From NCBI RefSeq assembly GCF_026967575.1, contig NZ_CP114054.1, positions 2,604,001-2,668,000 on the forward strand: a stretch of 64,000 nucleotides of DNA. Direction: 5' to 3'. The DNA comes from Aurantiacibacter sp. MUD11. GTDB lineage: Bacteria; Pseudomonadota; Alphaproteobacteria; Sphingomonadales; Sphingomonadaceae. Shown here one piece after another: positions 61,071-64,000 of this stretch. Numbering within the stretch: position 1 is the first letter of the stretch; each line of letters begins with the position of its first letter. The notes below the pieces were generated by a model. The model ran no database searches and was not told the origin of the DNA. It saw only the letters and a program-made list of their open reading frames with translations. The position numbers were made by a program, and so were the translations under genes.

Positions 61071-61829
61071 TCAGCTCTCTGCCGCCGGGCGCGCGCCGGC
61101 GCGCTGCAGCACGGCCTCCAGCTCCTCCCAGCTGCGTTCTTCGAGGACGCGGCCGTTGAGGATGAAGGTGGGGGTGGAATCGATGCCCAGTTCGTCGGAC
61201 TGTTCGGTCGAACGCTCGCCGATGGCCATCACCGCTTCGGAATCGGCCAGGCAGGCACGGGCCTGATCGCGGCTGACACCGCGCGCGGCGAAGAAATCGA
61301 GGAAGCCGGCGGCTTCGGCGATGGCGATGAAACGCTGGTCTTCCGGCAGCGAGCCGACATTGGCCAGCGCGCCCTGGCCTTCCTGCACGCCGCCCATCAC
61401 CTGGTTGAAGTTGGTCCACACCTGGTGCGCCAGCGGGTGGAAGCTTTCCGGTGCCGAGCAGCGGGCCAGCCGGGCCAGCGTCAGGTCGAAGGCGTTGTGT
61501 ACCTGGTTGCGCAGTTCGAACGAAACGACGCCGGTGGCGACATAGTCTTCCACCAGCGGATCTGCGCCCGTCTGGGCGAAATTGGCGCAGGCACCGCAGG
61601 TGAGCGAGCCGTATTCGATCAGCTTGATCGGCGCATCGGGGTTGCCCAGCTGGTAGCCGTCGGCCTCGGTCACCGTGACAATGTCGGTCCAGGCCTGGCC
61701 ATCGGGTGCTGCCACCGCTTCATAGGCTTCTGCGGCCTCGATCTCGCCATCGGAATCGGAGCATGCAGCAAGGCCCAGCGCCAACGGGGCGGCGAGGGTG
61801 GCGTAAGCGATACGGCGCAAATTGGTCAT
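61071..61829 (-). CDS. DsbA-like lipoprotein
   Basis: A 252-residue envelope lipoprotein (LAAC lipobox, Cys23) with a DsbA-type thioredoxin fold: redox motif TCGAC (Cys78, Cys81) and cis-Pro in STPTFILNG. Start ATG 61829 is used; longer frames are shadows. It forms a pair with the next gene, likely by duplication. Confidence 0.9.
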   Translation of the reverse strand: MTNLRRIAYATLAAPLALGLAACSDSDGEIEAAEAYEAVAAPDGQAWTDIVTVTEADGYQLGNPDAPIKLIEYGSLTCGACANFAQTGADPLVEDYVATGVVSFELRNQVHNAFDLTLARLARCSAPESFHPLAHQVWTNFNQVMGGVQEGQGALANVGSLPEDQRFIAIAEAAGFLDFFAARGVSRDQARACLADSEAVMAIGERSTEQSDELGIDSTPTFILNGRVLEERSWEELEAVLQRAGARPAAES

Positions 61830-61944
61830 GTGTCTTCCCGTAAGTTTGACCGGCAACCGGGCGAACGCCCAAGTTAGACCGGGGATGGTTGGCTTTGAAA
61901 AGCGCGTGACGACCCGAAAGGCCGCTTTTGCACAGGCTTTTCCC

Positions 61945-62649
61945 CTATTCGGCGTCAGATTCAACCGTGGTTTCAAGCACGGCGGGGTTGTCGAGCACCT
62001 GCTGCAACTGGCCCCAGCTGTGAATCCCCGGCAGCAACTGCCCGTTCAGGGCGAAGCTGGGGGTGCCTGGAATGTCGAAATCGGCATTGTTGGCTTCGTG
62101 CGCCTCGACGATTTCCAGCGCCTTGGCTTCGTCGGACAGGCACTGGTCGACCTGCACGCGTGACAGGCCGCGCGGCTCCATCAGTTCGTGGAAGCCGAGA
62201 TCGTCGCCGATCGCGCGCATGCGGGCGCCGATGGCACCGGTGGACCAGCGCTGCATCTGCGCCTGCGTGGCCTGGCGGGCGGTTTCCATCCAGCGATTGT
62301 GCGACAGCATCAGCGCGCGGTGGTTGCCGAAAAAGTCGTCCGGCTCGCCGCATTCGGCCACCAGCGAAGCGGCAAGGTCCACCGGGTTGCGGATGTAGGA
62401 TCGCACTTCCACGACCGCGCGGCCCTCGTGCAGGTAGAGCGCCCGCATCGGCGCATCGGACTGCGCTGCGAACGTGGCGCAATGGGGGCAGGTGTAGCTG
62501 ACGAATTCGACCAGCTGCAGCTCCGCCTCGGGATTGCCGACGCGGTGGCCGCGCTCGGTCTGGGCGTAGGTCAGGTTCCAGTCCTGCGCCGCGACCATGG
62601 CGGCCGGGGCGACGATGAGTGCGATGCCGGCGAGTGCCCAGCGCTTCAT
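61945..62649 (-). CDS. DsbA family thiol-disulfide oxidoreductase
   Basis: A 234-residue protein with a cleavable signal (ending MVAAQ) and a DsbA-type fold: YTCPHCATF (Cys54, Cys57) and cis-Pro in GTPSFALNG. Probably periplasmic. It lies 115 bases upstream of the DsbA-like lipoprotein gene on the same strand and overlaps dciA by 4 bases. Confidence 0.9.
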   Translation of the reverse strand: MKRWALAGIALIVAPAAMVAAQDWNLTYAQTERGHRVGNPEAELQLVEFVSYTCPHCATFAAQSDAPMRALYLHEGRAVVEVRSYIRNPVDLAASLVAECGEPDDFFGNHRALMLSHNRWMETARQATQAQMQRWSTGAIGARMRAIGDDLGFHELMEPRGLSRVQVDQCLSDEAKALEIVEAHEANNADFDIPGTPSFALNGQLLPGIHSWGQLQQVLDNPAVLETTVESDAE

Positions 62650-63221
62650 TTGGTTTCGTCCTCTTCCTGTTGCGCGACAGAACGCGCGAGCGATTCCAGC
62701 ACGGCGCGCAGTTCGGGATCGCCGATATCGCGCAAGCTGTCACCCAGTTCCATCGGGATCGGCTTGAGCGAGGGCGGGGCCGTGCGCTTCCCTTGTGCAG
62801 CTGGCGGCTTAACCGCACCTTGCCGCATCTTCACCTTGGCCACGGCGCGGTAGCCGAAAAAGCGGTTCACCCGCTCCATGATTTCCGGGATCACGTGCTG
62901 GATCAGCGGGGCATGGGCAGGCAGCACCACCAGTTGCAGGATGCCGTCGCTCTTCTCCCCGGGCGGGAAGCGGATGCTTTCGGGGGCGCAGACCTTGGCG
63001 TGGTGTTCGCCGACGATTTCCGGCCAGCGGGTGACCACGGAGCTCTGCACGAATCCGAAACGGCGAAAGGCGGCGCGCCCGATTTGCGGCACCAGCTCGG
63101 ATACCGGCTTGGCCGGTCCGCCGCGCGGGCGCTCATAGGGCTTGGCCGCCTTTGACGGGCGCTTCGTCCCGGTCTTCCCCGGCTTCGGTGGATCGCTGCG
63201 TTCCATGAGGCCGCTACCCAT
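62646..63221 (-). CDS. dciA: DciA-like DUF721 protein
   Basis: A 191-residue protein with a DUF721 (DciA) domain, which loads the replicative helicase DnaB in bacteria lacking DnaC. The N-terminus is basic and disordered, and the domain runs about 40-125 (VTRWPEIVGEHHAKVCAPESIRFP). The start is ATG 63221 or 63206. Only 14 bases separate it from the divergent mutY start. Confidence 0.82.
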   Translation of the reverse strand: MGSGLMERSDPPKPGKTGTKRPSKAAKPYERPRGGPAKPVSELVPQIGRAAFRRFGFVQSSVVTRWPEIVGEHHAKVCAPESIRFPPGEKSDGILQLVVLPAHAPLIQHVIPEIMERVNRFFGYRAVAKVKMRQGAVKPPAAQGKRTAPPSLKPIPMELGDSLRDIGDPELRAVLESLARSVAQQEEDETK

Positions 63222-63235
63222 GCCATAGGGCGGCT

Positions 63236-64000
63236 GTGTCCGCCACCGCCACCGATACGATTTCCGCGAAACTGCTCGACTGGTACGATCGCCACGCGCG
63301 CGAGCTGCCGTGGCGCGCGGCGCCCGGGGTGCCGTCGCCCGATCCTTATCGCGTGTGGCTGTCCGAAGTGATGCTGCAGCAGACCACTGTCGCGGCGGTC
63401 GCGCCTTATTTCGCGAAGTTCACCGAAACCTGGCCGACCGTGGAGGCCTTGGCCGCCGCGCCGGAGGAAGAGGTCATGGCCGCATGGGCGGGGCTGGGGT
63501 ACTACTCACGCGCCCGCAACCTGGTGAAATGCGCCAGGGAAGTGGCAGCCATGGGCGGATTTCCCGCTACCGAGGCTGAGCTGCGCAAGCTGCCGGGGCT
63601 GGGCGACTATACCGCCGCCGCCGTCGCCGCCATTGCCTTTGGCGAGCGTGCCGTGGTGGTGGATGCCAATGTCGAGCGGGTGGTTGCGCGCCTGTTCGCC
63701 ATTCGCGAGCCGCTGCCGGGTTCGCGCAAGGCCATCCGCGCGGCCGCGGACGAGATCACTCCGGAAGAGCGCGCGGGCGACTTTGCGCAGGCGATGATGG
63801 ACCTCGGCGCCACTATCTGCACGGCGCGCGATGCCAAGTGCCTGCTGTGCCCGCTTTCGGCCGACTGCCGCGCGCGCGCCGAGGGCAATCCGCTGGAGCT
63901 GCCGGTAAAGCCGAAGAAGAAGCCCAAGCCCAGCCGCACGGGCACGGCCTTCTGGATCGAGCGCGAGGAACAGGTGTGGCTGGTGACGCGTCCGGGCAAG
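63236..64000 (+). CDS. mutY: A/G-specific adenine glycosylase MutY (truncated by the window)
   Basis: The first 255 residues of MutY, reading open to the end of the window. It removes adenine mispaired with 8-oxoguanine. The catalytic Glu is in SEVMLQQT near residue 43. The helix-hairpin-helix is LPGLGDYTAAAVAAIAFG, the catalytic Asp is in VVVDANVERV, and the [4Fe-4S] cluster is C-x6-C-x2-C-x5-C (CTARDAKCLLCPLSADC). The start at GTG 63236 fits the family; the C-terminal NUDIX-like domain is beginning. Confidence 0.94.
   Translation, partial: MSATATDTISAKLLDWYDRHARELPWRAAPGVPSPDPYRVWLSEVMLQQTTVAAVAPYFAKFTETWPTVEALAAAPEEEVMAAWAGLGYYSRARNLVKCAREVAAMGGFPATEAELRKLPGLGDYTAAAVAAIAFGERAVVVDANVERVVARLFAIREPLPGSRKAIRAAADEITPEERAGDFAQAMMDLGATICTARDAKCLLCPLSADCRARAEGNPLELPVKPKKKPKPSRTGTAFWIEREEQVWLVTRPGK

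Noticed and set aside
1..64000. CRISPR arrays, insertion sequences, prophage or integrative elements
   Set aside because: No regularly spaced repeats, transposases, integrases or structural phage genes were seen.

Overview
The window is a dense, roughly 65 percent GC chromosomal segment with about 75 protein genes, one tRNA and no gene-free gap longer than 300 bases. Gene content and order point to an alphaproteobacterium of the order Sphingomonadales, most likely an Erythrobacteraceae-type organism. The pointers are a coxB-coxA-ctaB-ctaG-coxC operon, smc followed by two DsbA-like genes, a DUF721/dciA gene and mutY, a plant/alphaproteobacterial-type gshA, a bL21 protein with a long Lys/Ala-rich tail, and Caulobacter-like promoters of the GCTATATC type. 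The taxonomic assignment is inference from gene content; no alignment was run. No transposase, phage gene, CRISPR array or integrase was seen, so this is core chromosome rather than an island.

Layout. 14-3218: the end of an Anbu (ancestral proteasome beta subunit) operon with a transglutaminase-like protease, a FixJ-type regulator with a degenerate receiver, and an extensin-like lipoprotein. 3371-8879: serine biosynthesis (serC with a candidate RNA leader, then serA), hisZ and purA. 8952-11714: an odd winged-helix regulator, an asparaginase, tRNA-Val and a TlpA-like lipoprotein. 11749-15409: argH-lptM-lysA-siroheme synthase. 15462-17536: a compact operon made of a 51-residue peptide, a HEAT-like protein and a cupin-like protein, which I consider the best candidate for an undescribed system. 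17547-22895 (minus strand): ruvX, a DUF3089 hydrolase, an AI-2E family permease, lepB, acpS, pdxJ and pyrE.

23088-31882: the aa3-type cytochrome c oxidase operon with its heme (ctaB) and copper (ctaG, SURF1) assembly genes, continuing into thrC and an rRNA-methyltransferase-like gene. 31879-36885: a DUF1499 protein, folB, molybdopterin genes moaA-moaD-moaE, a small membrane protein preceded by an FNR-type box, and an FnrL-type regulator. 37107-37981: rplU-rpmA. 38175-48714: mixed metabolism and transport (GNAT, diiron-like hydrolase, TetR, ygfZ, pyrC, rarD, astD, selO, an alpha/beta hydrolase, a glycosyltransferase), with a candidate small RNA between rarD and astD. 48843-56642: a YfgM-like protein, bamB, an ICMT-like membrane protein, ubiA, rsmE, gshA, and a glyoxalase-fold gene divergent from soxR with a textbook SoxR operator. 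56871-64000: infA (TTG start), two small proteins, smc, two DsbA-like genes, dciA and a mutY gene cut by the window end.

Genes are packed with many 4-base ATGA or 1-base TGATG couplings. Four convergent pairs share a single CTAG as both stop codons.
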